From: Xiphias gladius
Lineage: Eukaryota; Chordata; Actinopteri; Istiophoriformes; Xiphiidae
Reading direction: 5' to 3'
Assembly: GCF_016859285.1 (NCBI RefSeq)
Contig: NC_053401.1
Coordinates: forward strand, 4,709,469-4,773,468
Length of the DNA stretch: 64,000 bases
Positions 12,878 through 27,235 of the stretch are shown in pieces. The position numbers and the translations under genes were made by a program. The notes below the pieces were generated by a model. That model saw nothing but the letters and a program-made list of their open reading frames with translations, searched no databases and had not been told where the DNA came from. The number at the start of each line of letters is the position of its first letter. Position 1 is the stretch's first letter.

Positions 12878-12913
<36 letters not shown>
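12876..12913. repeat. GT microsatellite
   Basis: GT run with one GC interruption. Confidence 0.9.
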
Positions 12914-12915
<2 letters not shown>

Positions 12916-15564
12916 TGAGGATTTCCTGATTCTCTCTGTTTTGTTTTTTTTATCATAATAAACTGAATATCTTTGGGTTTTAAAATGTTGGTTGGACAAA
13001 ACAACTACTTTAAAAATGTCAGAAACTGGGATGGGCTGACATTTCTGATTGATTAGATGCCACTTTACTTTTCCTAATCTGTTTTATCTGTTTATCCACT
13101 TATTGTTGCCCACAGGAGGAGTTACAGTTATAGTTGATGAACACTTTATAGTGTGTTTATATACTGCTTATAAATTCTAAATGGGGGGCCACTTAAAGTG
13201 AAGTGTTATCATCGATTAATCCGTAATTATAAATATATCTGACAGACTTATCAATAATAAAAAGAATCATTCGTTGTTTTAGTTTTTTCATATTTAAAAA
13301 CTTCCCTCGGGTAAAAATGAAACTCACGAGAGATCCAGTCCTGTCATAAGTCATTGGAAAACACTTATTTGACTGTATTATAATTCTTTATGGATTGGGA
13401 TTTTAAACATGTTACTGACATCAACTAAAATTAAAAAAAAAAATCAAATCATATAAAATAAAATCTGATGTAAAAATCAACATTCTGTTCACCGAATCAG
13501 TGCGATGTAAAAGTAATAAAGTGAATGTAGTTGCTAGGGAAAAACCCGCAGCTGCCTCGGGGTCTTTATGCAGAACTCTGTCCAGGTGAACATCCTCCGT
13601 TATAACACCTGGCAGCGTATCATCACCTGCCTCTCCTTCACGATCCATGACCGTCTGTTTCCCAATAAGTCATGGACCGCTTGCCTTTTGGCATCAAAAG
13701 TCATATCAAACCATTCCCTTTTTTATGTCTGTCACAGTATGGCTCTTCGATGACAGTGCTGTCAACTGTAGTGACATCTTGTAATTTTTCTCCGGGCTCT
13801 TAACGCCACTACTGACCCAGAGCAGGACCTCGAGCTCTCCTGGAAAACTCGAAACTAGCCCACAAACGGGGTTGGAATAGGTAGCGTCGTAGAGCAATTT
13901 GGGGGCGTTGTTTGTGCTAGTGCTCGAGCCTCAAAAACACACGCCTACACATGAACAGGTGATGTTCATCAGGTTGAAACACGCAATGCACGGCAGGTTT
14001 ATGGAGTTAAGAGAGTTCGGTGAATCACGCTTGGAGCACCTGTGCATACAAACCTCACGTGAAAATGTTAGACGGATAAGAATACAAAAATATTCTTGAA
14101 TTAAATATGGTGTTTGGGCACTCACGGTGTGGTGGCAGAGTCCTCTATCCCACAAGATGGCCTTGCTGACAAAAGACACATAATTGGGTCTCTGCAAGAC
14201 ACAGAAAAGAAGCCAAATAATGATATTAGAAAAAAAAAAGTTATTGATTACAGAAAGAGTGCCGTTTTAGAAACAGATCTATCAGAGCCAGATTGAGATT
14301 GATCAGTCCGAAGAGTTCGGAGATGAACTGCTCTCAGCCACTCAATCTCCTGCTCCGTGGGCACCCAGGCTGAGAACAATGACTGAAGCCTGGCAAAACA
14401 AACATAAAGCCACATAATGAGAGGGCTCTCCAGAGACATTTACCCCCCCCCCCACCAGTGCATTAATAACCCCTCTGTCTTTATTACTGAGCTGCTGCGA
14501 AACACCTCCAGTGTTTTGAGCTCCTACAGCAGAAGCCGAGGACTCACTGATGGAGTCTGCTCTCCCACGCAGCCAATTTCCAACATCTGCTCAGTTTACA
14601 CAGCGTCTGTTCCTCATCTCTTCCCCTTTTCTTTTTAACAAGTAGCTTCCTTAGGACAGTATGGTGGTCTTATGGTCAGGGCGCACCCGTTTGACCTGTG
14701 GAGCAGGGGGCACTGTGTTAACTCATCAATCACTGGAGACACATCACCAGCCAGTACCCAGCAGTCAGCACAGCGGCTCATCCATCTCTCTTTGCAGCTC
14801 CTGGCAGCTCCCAGAAGCACCGAGTCAGCTCGAGGGCCGGTCCACTCCAGGGAGCAAGAGAGCAGATCCTCCCAGGACTCACCCTTCATTCATGGGCTGT
14901 AACCTCAGACCAGAGTGGGTGACAGGGGGCAAAATGGGCTCGCAGTGTGGGGGGACAATGAAGCCTGATGTGCGTATACATGCGTGCGTTTCCCTTTCCT
15001 TTGGAGTTCACTGGTGTGGGGCTTTCTGCCAGCTTGTGCCAGACTCTCAAACCCCATTCAGTGCTACTACGAGATTCTAGAGGGCGGCGTCAGGTCTTGC
15101 CATCTCATCGCCTTTGTCTGTTGGCTTCATTTAGGCCATACCTGTTGTATTCAACAAAGCACATCACGTATGATTATGCGAATTATGCCAGAAATAACTC
15201 GCGAGCTCTCCATCCTTAATAGAAGACTTAATTGCAGCTGAATAATGAACGGACAGGGAACAACAACCAATTTCCCAGCAAATCATGGGTGCTTGTGGCC
15301 CAATGACCTTGTTGCTAATTATATGCTAAATGTGACATCAAGTACATTTTCAGACAGTACGGGATGAAGTGGGCAGGGGGCTGGGTCGGCCTGCGACAAC
15401 AATGTAGAGAAATTATGTGAAGTGAAATGGAAAATACTGCAAAAGAAAAAAGCCAAAATTAAAATAAACGAGGCAATGAATGAGAAAAAATGTGTAAATT
15501 TGGGATTTTTCAAAAAAAAAAAAAAAAAACGTGACTATAACCAGTTATAAAAACTGGTTGAGCA

Positions 15565-15700
15565 GAGACGAGCCTGTCCCAGCTGACACTGGGCGAGAGG
15601 CGGGGTACACCCTGGACAGGGCGCCGGTCTATCGCAGGGACGACATATAGAGACACACAAGCAGTCGCGCTCACCTTCAAGCCTACGGGCAATTCAGAGT
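15565..15700. repeat. Teleost interspersed repeat fragment
   Basis: CCCAGCTGACACTGGGCGAG, GGGGTACACCCTGGACAGG and CCTACGGGCAATTCAGAGT form a sequence very common in fish genomes. The parent element type is not certain. Confidence 0.55.
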
Positions 15701-15759
15701 TGACGTGTTAAATTAAATATTCTAAAAACTGTAGAAACTGCCGTTTCCCAGGTCAAGAA

Positions 15760-15960
15760 TGAGCTTTCAGTCTCAGTTTTTAAGCCAGCGTAGATGAGAA
15801 GCCCTTAAACTGCTCGTAAGAAGTGGAAAACCGAACATCCAGAATTACGACTGGGAAAACTCCATCTCCTGATGAAGGTCTTGTGACACGATCAAAAAGC
15901 TCCAGTACAGCAACTAAATGAAAGCTGTTTCCAAGGTAAAAAAAATACAGTTTAAATCTC
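15760..15960. repeat. Repeat pair member (with 9165-9290)
   Basis: TTTTTAAGCCAGCGTAGATG and GAAAACTCCATCTCCTGATG resemble TTTTTGAGCCAGTGTGGACC and GTGAACTCCATCCTCTGAGG near 9165-9240, both followed by a GATCAAAAGC-type motif. A low-copy diverged family. Confidence 0.4.
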
Positions 15961-18900
15961 AACAGCTATGGTATGATTAATATGATAATTTGATGACAAA
16001 GGAATATAAAAATGCATCAAACTGACATTTCTTTGTAAAATCAGGCCAAAAACAAAGCTAGTGCTCTATTAGCTTAAACAAAATTGCATCAGTCAATGGC
16101 CTCGCTCCGCCTTTGATGTCAAGATTTGACCCATCATCACAAATACAACAGTAATCCTATAGAGGGTTTGTCTAAAGTGATTGCTGCTCCTCTTTTCCTC
16201 GTTCAATTCAGATGATGAGATTAGGGAGATTCCTGGCAGATGGGCTTTCCACTGTGCATGTGTGGACAGCGCGTATCCCCCCTTTTTTCACGCAAACTCC
16301 ACCTCAAGGTACTTCCTGTCAGATCTATTGGGCGCAGAGCAGCGTGGGCCGGTGGGACCCAGGAGGACAGGAAGCGCTGTGCTGCCAGTCTGAGCCAGCA
16401 GGGGGAAATATGGTCAAATATGGTCTTTCTTATCAATAATGAGTAGGTGGACGGGGCTAGATCAAATTACCAATTTCGAGCTAATCACCAAAGTGGTGGC
16501 TGGTCTTTGCTTTATCCCCTCTCCCACTCTGCTTTCTGCTCTCTCTGGTGATTCCTGCCGCCATCTGCCTGTCTTTCTCAGGGGAGCCCTTCCTATTCTC
16601 CTGAGCACCACACTGGATGCTTTATTAATTCTGTTTCACCTGATTACACCCTGTCTGTGAGTCAGTTCACATTAAAAGGCATTTAATCAACGTTTAATTA
16701 AGGCAGCAGGCATCGAGCAAGGAGCCGGAGATCAGAGCTTCATCCTGGTGAGGTCAGCACCAAGGACACACTTACACACATTACGCAGACGAATCCAGGT
16801 TTGCGTGCGGAAGCAAACATGCTGCCATAACTGCAGTGGCCCCTCACTTGTAAACCCACGTATAACGTTGTGATGTATTTAAAGTATTTCACTTTTAAAG
16901 TGCCTCAGTGCTGAAGTACTGCCATTAAAGTAAGGTTACGATGCACAAACCTTTTCACCAAAATTTGGTGCAGTTTTAACAGGTGGCTAGATGTCTTTTC
17001 TTTTCTTCAAAAATGGAATCCAAAATGCAGGAGCCTCTGCCACATGAAATCAAATTTACTTTCTAAAAACCTGCAATAACTGATTTTCTCAGGCACTCGG
17101 GGGATGCGGAGACAGGTCGCGAACACACCTTTTAAGTTGATACAGGGAACTTGTTGGCAAAAATTTTATATTTACACGCCCGGCAGTTACGGAGAAACGT
17201 TATCATTCCTTTGGAGTCGAGTTTCTCACCGCCTGATGAATTTAAGTCCGATTTTCACTCATCGTCTTTTATCTGTTGAGCTTTTATCTGTTGAGTATCT
17301 GCAAGTGAAATTTTCATATTGTCATTCGATACATTGTGATGTTTGTTTTTCTCCCCCAACGTCTGTGTCATAACTAATTTTATCCCAGCGTTTAGAACGA
17401 ATAACTCCCACATTCACACAGACCATCTTCGGCTGTCGGAGGGGGCCACTGTCGACCACGGTAATCCAAAAACCTCTGCCTTCACTGCGAGTGTAAATGT
17501 GAACGTGTATTCAGTTCAACCCTGCCACCCCAGTAATGGCAGCACCGCTTGAGCATCGCAACACGCAAATCAGCCACCAGAAAACTTCGTCTAGAAAACC
17601 AACTGACAAACTGAGACAAAAGAGCCGCACAGTTTCTGAAGCAGAGACAAAATTTTAAAAGCACACCACGGGAATTCGACAATGCAGTGCAACACAGCGG
17701 ATGAGGAGATCCAGCTCAGAAAACAATCAAACAAACGGCCGAGCTATCAATGGCAAACAAAAGGCGAGGGTGACCACCTCAGCATGGCTTTGGCCAGGTT
17801 AGAGCCAGAGACAGAAAAGGAGAGCACCCAGATCGGGAAAGAGAAAGCCCGGGGTCAGCTATAATGAGCCATGAATGTGAGCATCCGACCAATCCTGTTT
17901 AATGGGGTTTGTCCCTGGAAACTAAGGTTTACGTCCTGCCTCGCACCGGTGTTTGTTTGTGTTCATATTGGGGTCCGGGTCAGGGGGCTGCAAGGACTCC
18001 GTGACCCTGAAATGAGCCCCGGGAGTCAGTGGGGATCCCTGCTGATAGGACAGAGCTCCTTTTATGCTTTAGTCTGCAAGCAAGAAGGATCAATATGGCA
18101 ACTATTGGTGCCGGGATTGTGTGCGGGAGTAAGCAGGCCCAGCAATTTTATACGTCTCACAGGGGGTTGGCGCACCCCGACAAAAGCACAGCCCCGCTGC
18201 CACCACCAGTCACAATGACCTGTGGGACAGTGGCACACCAGCAGCTAACCTACTTAACATTCATTAGTGTCAGAGAGGTGGACAGATGCTCCGGGTCTTA
18301 CGGATCTTCTCTCTCATGTTCTCTACATGGGGCTCATTCAGCAGCGTTTGACGTGTCTTTCATTTGGGATATTGGAGTTGTGGGTGGTGGCGGCAGTGGG
18401 GCCGCTCAGCTGTGGATTTAGGAAGAGCTGGGTGGGCATGGATGGACTCACCCTGTGCGCGTGCTGTGCAGAATGGGAGCCGTCAGGCGGCCAGGTGCTC
18501 GTGCTGACGGGATGCCTGGGCCGAGCCAGAAGTCTCAAAGGACGCTGGAAATCCTGATTTCTGGAGGGTCTGTTTTCCCAGTGAGGCTCTGGAGCTCCTG
18601 TTCTGTCGACAGCAGACATGTTCAATGAGCTCTAGTCTTTCAGTTTACTCATTTCCGCTATGAACATTTCACCACTGAAGTCCTGACGTAGCAAGGATTC
18701 ATTTCTCCAAGTTTTCTGCCGTATACCTTCGGCCTTTGCAACTGAGTGATTTAAGGGTAGAGGAACTGAGCAATGCCTCTCTGTGGGAGGCTTAAAAAAT
18801 GCCGTCTATTCAAATAGCTCACGGCTGTTAATAATTACCATTCTGCTATGCTGGTGGAAGTCTCTCATGCACATAATTTCCTTGGCAAACACAAAAGCAG

Positions 18901-20029
18901 AGCATAAGATTCCCCTCTGAGTTTGACACAAATTTTCAGGCAAAAAATTAACAACAACCTCATATTCCTTCCAGATGCATCACGAAAACAAGGCCCACAA
19001 TAAGCCAAAGCTTTCAATTAAGAAGTGAACAGCACTGTAGCCCCACACAGTGACAGAGGCCAGAGCAGAAATCAGGACCAGCTGGACAGAGAGAAGGCTT
19101 TTCAACTCGACTCCAGACACAACATGGATCAGGTTCTGGTCTGCTATACAGCAGCATAAATCTCCTGGCCGTAATTACATTACCGGGCATACACTGGCAA
19201 CCGCTGTGGAAACAATGGACCCTATCAATTCTACAAATCAGAGCTCAGTAGTGTGCGTGTGCTTCTGTGTGTGTGCATGTTCGGAACAGCCCTCTATCTG
19301 TATCTGCGATCAAAGCTTATTATCTAGAGTGTGTCTTGGTTTTGGGGTTCTTAATCTTCAGATTTGTAGTGCAGGAAAATCCTAGTAAATATGCTCCTGG
19401 TGTAATATTAACAAGGACTGCAAACAAGTAAGGAGTAGTCAGTGTTTTCCATGGTGACCAGGCCAAACACTTACAGTGGTGACACAAGCAGCCGCCCCCA
19501 CACAACCCTTTTCCCACTTCTGCAAAAAAAAAAAAAAATTTTAATCTTTTATTTTTTTAAATCCTGAGACATCTTTCTTTTCCAAAATCTGCTGAAGCTG
19601 CAACCAAGCAAGTCGTCTTTATTTTAATTTCTCCCAAACTGTTCTGAAAATCCACCAACTATAACATCACAACTTCTGACAAGTTTCCCGGGACCGTCTG
19701 AGATCGAGACCCCGTCTGTACATCTCGCCTCCTAAAGCACACTCTGCCTGAGGTGTCCCTCTGTTCAACCCCACAGGGGCTCCGCGGTGCACTTTGGGTA
19801 ATCCAGATGCCACAATCACTGTTGCTAAGACACCAGAAAATGCATTGTGTGAGCTGAGGTATATGGTTGGAAATCGCAGTACTCTGTGAATGCTCCTTTT
19901 GCATACGAGGGGGAACTTTTAGAGTTAGTCAGTGCATCCTCGTTTCGATGCAAGATTTTGTTTCTCTGTCAAGATATTTAATAGATGTCTGTTTACTGCA
20001 TTGGATAACCAGTACAATAAAAAACTGAG

Positions 20030-20312
20030 CAAACGGAAATCTCTCTCTCTGGCTGCTAAATGCTCAACTTTGTCTGGCTGCCATTTGGTGCTGAGCAGGT
20101 AGTGCACAATAGGTTTTTAGAGCTTTTCCGATGCCTGCTGCATCCAGAAATGACACTATGACAGTAGTGAACCATAACAGTAAAGTTGTGCGCTGGGGAA
20201 ACCAAAACAGTCTGCTGAAAGATGCTAAAACTGCACAGTTGGCTGATCTATTTCTGTGGGTTCATCACTATGCGCGACCCCTTTCACATGCAAGTAGCCG
20301 TGATCAAATCTT
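20030..20312. repeat. Teleost interspersed repeat, copy 1
   Basis: Shares GGTGCTGAGCAGGTAGTGCA, CTGCTGAAAGATGCTAAAAC and GGTTCATCACTA with the copy at 28525-28800. No coding potential. Confidence 0.5.
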
Positions 20313-20593
20313 GATATAAAAATATTGATTAAAGTGGCTTAATTTTTAATCTTTTTCTCTAATAGACCAAGAAAAGAAATCTTTGAATCTTTGTAAATAT
20401 CTTTGTTTTACCACTTTTTTTTGGAAATCAAACAGCTAATATAATATGTGGCCACCTGCCTAATACTGACACATTTACAGTGAATGTCCCTGTTAAAATG
20501 AGATAAAAGTAAAGTGCTTTTTTTATTTTTAAAGTTTTTAATCTTTTCACTCCATTTGACTAAAAAAATACTCAAAAAAGACTAACTTGGATG

Positions 20594-20696
<103 letters not shown>

Positions 20697-21312
20697 TAAA
20701 CACATACATCAGCACACAAAAGCTGACAAAGCCTCTCTCAAAACACATAAAAATACCATTACAAGGGTTTCCATGCTGTTCTTAGGAAAGCAGTCCTGCC
20801 CACTGCGTGCTGCCCTTTGTCGGCAGCGGGACCCAGAATCAAAGAGCGCTGACCTGCGCCGGCTCTGCCCAGTAGGCCTGCAGGCACTCCTGCTCTGACT
20901 CCAAATCCTGGTTGCCATGCCATGCTGGGATCCCCCCTCCCCACTCCCCTCTCTCCTCCCACCCCCCGGTTAGCTCCGTTATTTCCTCATCTTATCAATC
21001 TGTCAGCTAAGCCCTTTGACACGCAGCACAATATGGTCTCAGTGTTTCTCAGTCATGCCCACTCTTTCAATATGGTTCCAGCATTTCAAGATTAGTCAGC
21101 TCATCCACGAGGTCTGCTCCCCTGGTGCCTTGGGACCAAGGGAGGGAGTCAGCAGCAAATATAGTTGCTATCGGCGATGGCAGCATCAGTCAGAAATGTA
21201 TTTAAAATCTTTGCACATAAAAAATCATATTTTTTGACAAACACTGACCAGATCTATGTGGACACTGGCTTGGAAGTTTAATAGTAACAGGTGTAAGACG
21301 CTATATGAAGCT

Positions 21313-22226
21313 TTAAAGGGGCAATGTGTAAGTATTTTAGTTTAAATCATTCAAAAATTAACTAAGATTATCAGCAGAATGTGAAGAAATAAGAGTTTTG
21401 ACATTATGTCAAAGACGCGTTTGTATTGTGTTGCAGAGATATAAACCGAAGTTGGCATGCTAGCTAGCTAGCCCCGGCCCGTCTCGTAATACAACTTTGT
21501 ACCTCAGGAGGCAATACTGAGTCTCTGTCTGCTCTCAATCCAACCTGAGAGGATGAAGAGGTAGTAACTGCGAGTAGACTATAAACCCGTGTTGCAGCCA
21601 TCCTCTTCTGGCGACATTCCTCCACTCTTTCCTCCAGCTCAGCTCTTTGGACTTTTCCTCCAGCCGCTCTCCCTCGCCTTCCTCGACCTCTCGTGGCTCG
21701 TCATCCACTCCTGCCGCCACCAGATCTTCCCTGTCTCTCTGACCGGACGGACTGGGTGTGAAATCGTCGTCGCCAGTCTATTCCCCAGTCCATGCAGGTT
21801 TTAGCAACATGGCAGCAACTGCCCTATGCGGCGGTTAGATTTATTCCAGCTAACGTTGGCTCAACCTGAGGGTGAGGGTGGAAACTTGGATGTGATTGAG
21901 CGCAGTCCTGGAACACGCACGCAGCACACTCTCAAGCAGACCCCGAACGACAGGTACACAGAGTGGGCCGGTTAAAACTTTATGGATTTTTTTGAAGGTC
22001 CACTGGCACGCCGACGCGGTGGCCCACCGAGATTAGTCCCGGTATTCCCGATCGCCAGTCCGACTACGGCACAGGGGAAAGGAAGGGGGGGAGGAAAGGC
22101 CAAGGAGTGCATTTCTTGTTTCTTACGAAAGGGTTGGAGACCACATTTTCTGGTAATATGCTGCCCCCCCATTTGTTTGGAGTATGAATTCAACAGTTTG
22201 CCAATTCTTACACATTGCTCCTTTAA
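21313..22226. mobile_element. TTAA-ended inverted-repeat DNA element
   Basis: About 0.9-kb element bounded by TTAAAGGGGCAATGTGTAAG and its near-perfect reverse complement at 22204-22226. Both ends carry TTAA, consistent with a piggyBac-like target duplication, though TTAA may be part of the terminal repeat. No transposase frame inside; the interior is GC-rich. I know this terminus as a common teleost repeat. Confidence 0.7.
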
Positions 22227-24533
22227 CTACATATAAGTGTTTAGTAATGTAGTTGTCAATAACTATAACTTCTCCCATGAAGCATCCATTACTTGATGTT
22301 GGTATATAAACAGATAATGAATGACAATATAACACAGTTGTAATAATATAAAATATGTCTTCATAGAAGAAGTTTTAATTGTTGAAAATAATGTCATACA
22401 ATTTGCAGTTTTTAATATCTACACTTAAGAATTATAGTTTGCTCTGTTTTATTTCATACACAGAGCAAACATTAGGCAGACTCTTAGAATCTGTCTGAAA
22501 TGTTATTGTGTTGATTAAACTAAACTCTTCACCGTAAACTGAGTCTCTTTAACTTTGATCAGTTGCTTTTGACCTTTACAGAAGATTTCTGCACCGGTGG
22601 CACTTTCTACCTCAGTGTGATATTTTTCATACATCCGGGCCTGCTCTGGAAACTCTGGGCCAGCATTTCCTCCTGCCTGCTCTCTACACTCATCAGTATC
22701 TCAGTGTGCATTATGAATACGGACAGAGATACAGAGAGAAAAGTCCAAGCACCAGTGCATACAGTATTTTGCAAATGTGCGCGAGAATACGAATGAAATC
22801 CAGAAAAATCCAGTTGAAATGATATTTAAGAGTTGGTCACCTGTGAATATGGTCAGTATTAACAGTATTGCGGAGAGAGGGAGGTGAAAGAGAGAGCGAG
22901 AGAGTGTGTATTCCTGTTTTGAGATCCCTGCCGCTGGACTGGACTCACTCGAGAACACACCATTCAATTTACTTTCAAGTAAGGATGAAAGGAAGACTCA
23001 AAACTATGCATGTAGTCTATTCACTGGTGACGCTCTTTAAAGAAAGAAAAAAAGACAGAAAAAAGAGTTGGAAAAGGGCGGAGGGGCGGAGCGCTGCATA
23101 AATTTTACATACACAAGGCAGCAGACAAAGCGATTGTTGCTTCCCCCAAACTTTTTTTTTTCCTCCTCCAGAAAACACTTTCCTTGCTGAATAGGCACCT
23201 ATTAGTGACTCCATTATGGGCACAGGGCTCTTGAATGGCTCCTCACTGTGCGTCTTTATCATAGTCAGGCCGTGAATACAGGCAGCCCCCCTCCTCCTGC
23301 AGCCCAACCAAGCTCCTTACAGCCTGTATTGATAGGTGCTGCGGTGCTGGCGATGATGGGTGAGGTGGGGGTGCTGCCACTCTCACCCCCTGTTGTGTGC
23401 TCCAGGTGTGTTGGGTAGCGCTCTGTAGCCTCTATTGTGCCACACACTTTTTCTTTACCACATCTTCCCAAAAAAAAAAAAAAAAAAATGGATTCATTGT
23501 TTTACATGCATTAGCTGATCTCCATAATGCCATTCCCCCCCCCCCCGCCCCTGCTGTACCCCAAAACAAGTCAGGCCTGCGGCGAATCGCTGCACACCGC
23601 CTCAGAGCCCTGTATTGTTGCTGGATTATTCAGGAGTTAGCTGAAAGAAAGGCAGGGAGAGTGGGGTGTCTGTACTTTATCTCCAGGGGAGACAGGGGCT
23701 AAATAAGGAGCTTCTTTAGAGGAGTGAGTTACTGCGGCGAAAAGCCCGAAAACACCTGCAGGAGACAAGCGCGGGGAGGCCGAGGCAAGGAACCCCTATT
23801 GTTTGCCTTTACTTGTCTTGTCTCCCGTCCGAGGTACTGTAAACCAGCCTCCTCTGAATGGAGGAGCTTCTATCTATCACAAGTCCTGTCTCATAACCTG
23901 TCACGGCATTATCACCTTGCTCAGTCCGCACACACGCCGCCGTACCGACAGACCCGGCGGATCGTTGGCCCTTTCAATCAGCAACCCGGGAAAAGCAGAG
24001 TGAACAAATGTCCGTGTGCATGCGCCAGTGAGAGCATGATTCATCGGGCTTCGACGTTACGTGTGTGCTCGCAGTTGAAGGAGGGAGACACAGAGAGTTA
24101 GCGAGACTTTATGATGAATATGGAAGCATTGTTCAGCCATGCTTACCTCCACAGGGAACCATCTGCTCCCTGTCAATGCATCACCTGCTCGTCTGAGCCG
24201 TCTCCAGGGCAACAGGGGGTGGGGGGGGATTAGGAGAGGTTATGGCTTTGATGGGAGGGGCCGTTGCTGGGGACAGAGAGGAGGTTGACGGGGAAGGGAG
24301 GGGGGGGGGCGCTGATGAGAGAGAGGCGAATGTCGTCCTCTGCTGGTAGAGAGAGAGTTAATACAGAGGTTTCCCTATGAACTGTAGCTAAACATCAATG
24401 CAAAAAATAGTATTTATTAAACATTTATTAGATATTTATATACTACTTATAAATCATAATAGGGGGATTGTCAGTAAAGTGTTATCAAATTTAAAGCCAG
24501 AATTAAAACTGGCAGTAAAGCTCAAGAACTCAC

Positions 24534-24877
24534 TTAAAGGGTCGAGTCACACAAATTGCAAAACACATATTTCCTCACCGGAGCTCTAGTGGTATCGGTA
24601 ACTAGCCGTGCAGATGTCTTTGATTTTACGTGCCCGTGTTCTGAGTTACTTGTCTCTGAGATTTTTCTGCCTCCGCCCCTCCATACAGACAGTGAGCGGT
24701 CCTTATCTGGGATGCTCGCAGCGTCGAAAATGATATTTAAAAGAGACGGCCGCATCGCTTTCCAGAAACCGTGTCCCTATTGCTCCGGAGAACCCACAGA
24801 CCTCCCTGTGGACTCTATCTTTGGTGGGGAGTTGTTCCCATATAAACTGTTGATGGAGAAGTCCGTGGACCCTTTAA
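24534..24877. mobile_element. Small TTAA-ended inverted-repeat element
   Basis: 344-bp segment starting TTAAAGGGTC and ending GACCCTTTAA, internally like a teleost miniature element (AGTCACACAAATTGC near the left end). A 159-codon open frame across it looks non-genic. Confidence 0.55.
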
Positions 24878-26392
24878 AAGACCACTTCGCCGATTTTACA
24901 CATGCTGTTCAATTTACTTGTCATGAGATGTACGACTGTGAAAACAGTTGCAATAACCCTGATGTTTGGTGCTTAACCCATACTAGGGACCAAAAACAAA
25001 ATCTGGATATTTTATCCTGTGCTGCTTTTATTTAACCCGCTCTTTTTAACGTATGTGGCTTCTAAGTTTGTGTATTTCACATTGCTCTATTCCGCATTGT
25101 TGTTGAGGTTTTGGTCCCTTCGTGCTGCTGTTCTTACCTATCTTGTTATTGCACATTACATTTCCTGCACCCGAAAACATTTTCTTCTCTTCCCTATAAA
25201 AGTGCAGTAAAATCAAAAATAATTTCTTAATTTTTTATGTCTTTTCTTTTATTTTCTTGATCATAATTTATGAGCTAAACGCTTCATTAAATGACTACTT
25301 CCGAATGCACTTTCACCACCGCCAAATTATTTGCATCCGAATCTTTATGATGTAAAGAGGAATTTTATCACGTCTCCATCGGTGTGAAATCCATGTCATA
25401 CATCAGAAAAAAACATTTATCTACAGTGAGGAAATGACCCGTCGCACTCAAGCGTGATTAGCAGCTGCGGAGTGACAGTCCCCGTGTGTGTGTTTGGTGT
25501 TGGCAGTCACACGGGCCGTAAGGCAGTGTGCGACAGGCAGCATGAATGTCAGTCAATCGCAGAGTTCTCATTAAGCCTCCGTGTTCCTCCACCCACAGTA
25601 CACTGTACGTTCTGCCACTGACGGCTGGGCAAACACTGACCCGAGGGCACCTCGGAAGGCAAACACGTAGGAGTTAAAATGCACCCGATGAATGTGTCGG
25701 AGAACGGCACATTCGGAAAGGTTTGGGACGTCCGTGAGCAGCAGCATTCGGTGCAGTAACATCAGCCTCGGTTCATGTAGTTTAGTTTAGCAGTCAAGCG
25801 TTTTTACTGAGCGCTGAGGTAAAATGTTGGGTCCGTGGCAAAATGTTTGGCTTAGATTCTTGGCTTGGCTACTGTAGGAAAACCTGGGCAGCGGCAGTAA
25901 AGCCTTTTTTATCATTTAAGGTCTCTAGTATCTTCAAAATACCAGAGTTCCCTCAAGAAAGATATTCACCCGCTTACCCCAGCGCTCCAGATTATTTAAT
26001 CTCCGTTGAAATCGGGGATTTTCAATACCCCAGAGGCCTAAATTACACGAGATGAAACTTTTCATTTGAGTTTAAATGAGTCTTTTTCCACCTGCAGGTG
26101 TACAGACTGATAGAACAATTGCACGGACATGTGTCCACACATGCAAAAAAAAAAATCTACTGCCGCTGTAAGTTTTTACGTACCGCAATAACCTCCACTC
26201 ATCAGATGGTTCGGGCAGCCTTTATGTATGCTGTTACCCTAGTGTCTGACACTCCCAAGTGATGTGAGGACAGAATACCCCCGAGGGCTTTTTTTTGTTT
26301 TTGTTTTTTTTCTCTTTAATGCACTCGGTACAGCCGAGGAGCTGGTAGCCAAACTCAAACGCTCACCTGGAGCCGCCCTCCGCAGACCCTGG

Positions 26393-26396
<4 letters not shown>

Positions 26397-26428
<32 letters not shown>
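26397..26428. repeat. GA microsatellite
   Basis: Pure GA/AG run of about 30 nt. Confidence 0.9.
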
Positions 26429-26429
<1 letters not shown>

Positions 26430-26954
26430 TGAGTGACAGGTGAAAGTGACCACGGCCGCAGGAAGGAAGCACCTTTTGTGTTTGGTCAGGGAGCCAGGAA
26501 GGGCGCCCCCCCCCCTGCCAACGACATCATCAGCCTGAGGGTAAGAAGCGACCGGCAGGCAGAGAGGGAGGGAGGGTCTGGATCACTGTCTCTTTACACC
26601 ATCAATACCCCCCCCACCCCCAACCACCACAGCATTAACATGTAATCCCCCGCAGTTAGGGACCTCAGCTCCCCCCCCCCTAAAAACAAACCCTTGAAAA
26701 CAACGCACCTATCTAATCTTCATCTTTACCACATGTTGTGTAGGCAACTAATAAGCTGACCCAAACAGCAATTACAGAACATTCACCTGCAAGTAACTCA
26801 ATACTTCCTTGTTATCTGTTGCACATTCTGCAAAGCCGATAAAGCAGCTGTCAGGCCCCATAGTAGCATTTATAGCACACAGGTAACGTTTATATCAAAT
26901 CAGAGGCGCCAATAACCTCATATTTAAATTAGGGGGGGGAGGGCGTGAATGTCT

Positions 26955-27235
26955 GTACAGAATTTGACGGTAATCCATCCAAAGAGCTGTCGAGACATTT
27001 CAATCGAAACCGCAAATGTCGACCTGCTGTTGGCGCTAGAGGAAAAAAAAAATCAGGTGATAACCAAAGTCATAGGATTTGTCCTCTGGGCACCATGGAT
27101 GGCTGTACCAAATGTCATGCCAATCTATCAAATACTATTTGAGATATGTCAGTCTAGACCGAAGTGGTGGACTGACCAACTGACCATCATTGCTGTCCCT
27201 AAATGCCATCCCTGCGTGGCTCTAGGGATGGTGAG
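26955..27235. repeat. Teleost interspersed repeat, opposite orientation
   Basis: TTGAGATATGTCAGTCTAGA and GTGGTGGACTGACCAACTGA match, inverted, the family seen at 56828-57180. Confidence 0.5.

Noticed and set aside
13421..13648. Minus-strand frame starting MDREGEAGDD as a first exon
   Set aside because: The nearest donor leaves phase 1, not the phase 0 needed by the minus-strand gene, and there is no other support.
24556..25035. 159-codon + frame
   Set aside because: Overlaps a small inverted-repeat element; no domain and no splice context.
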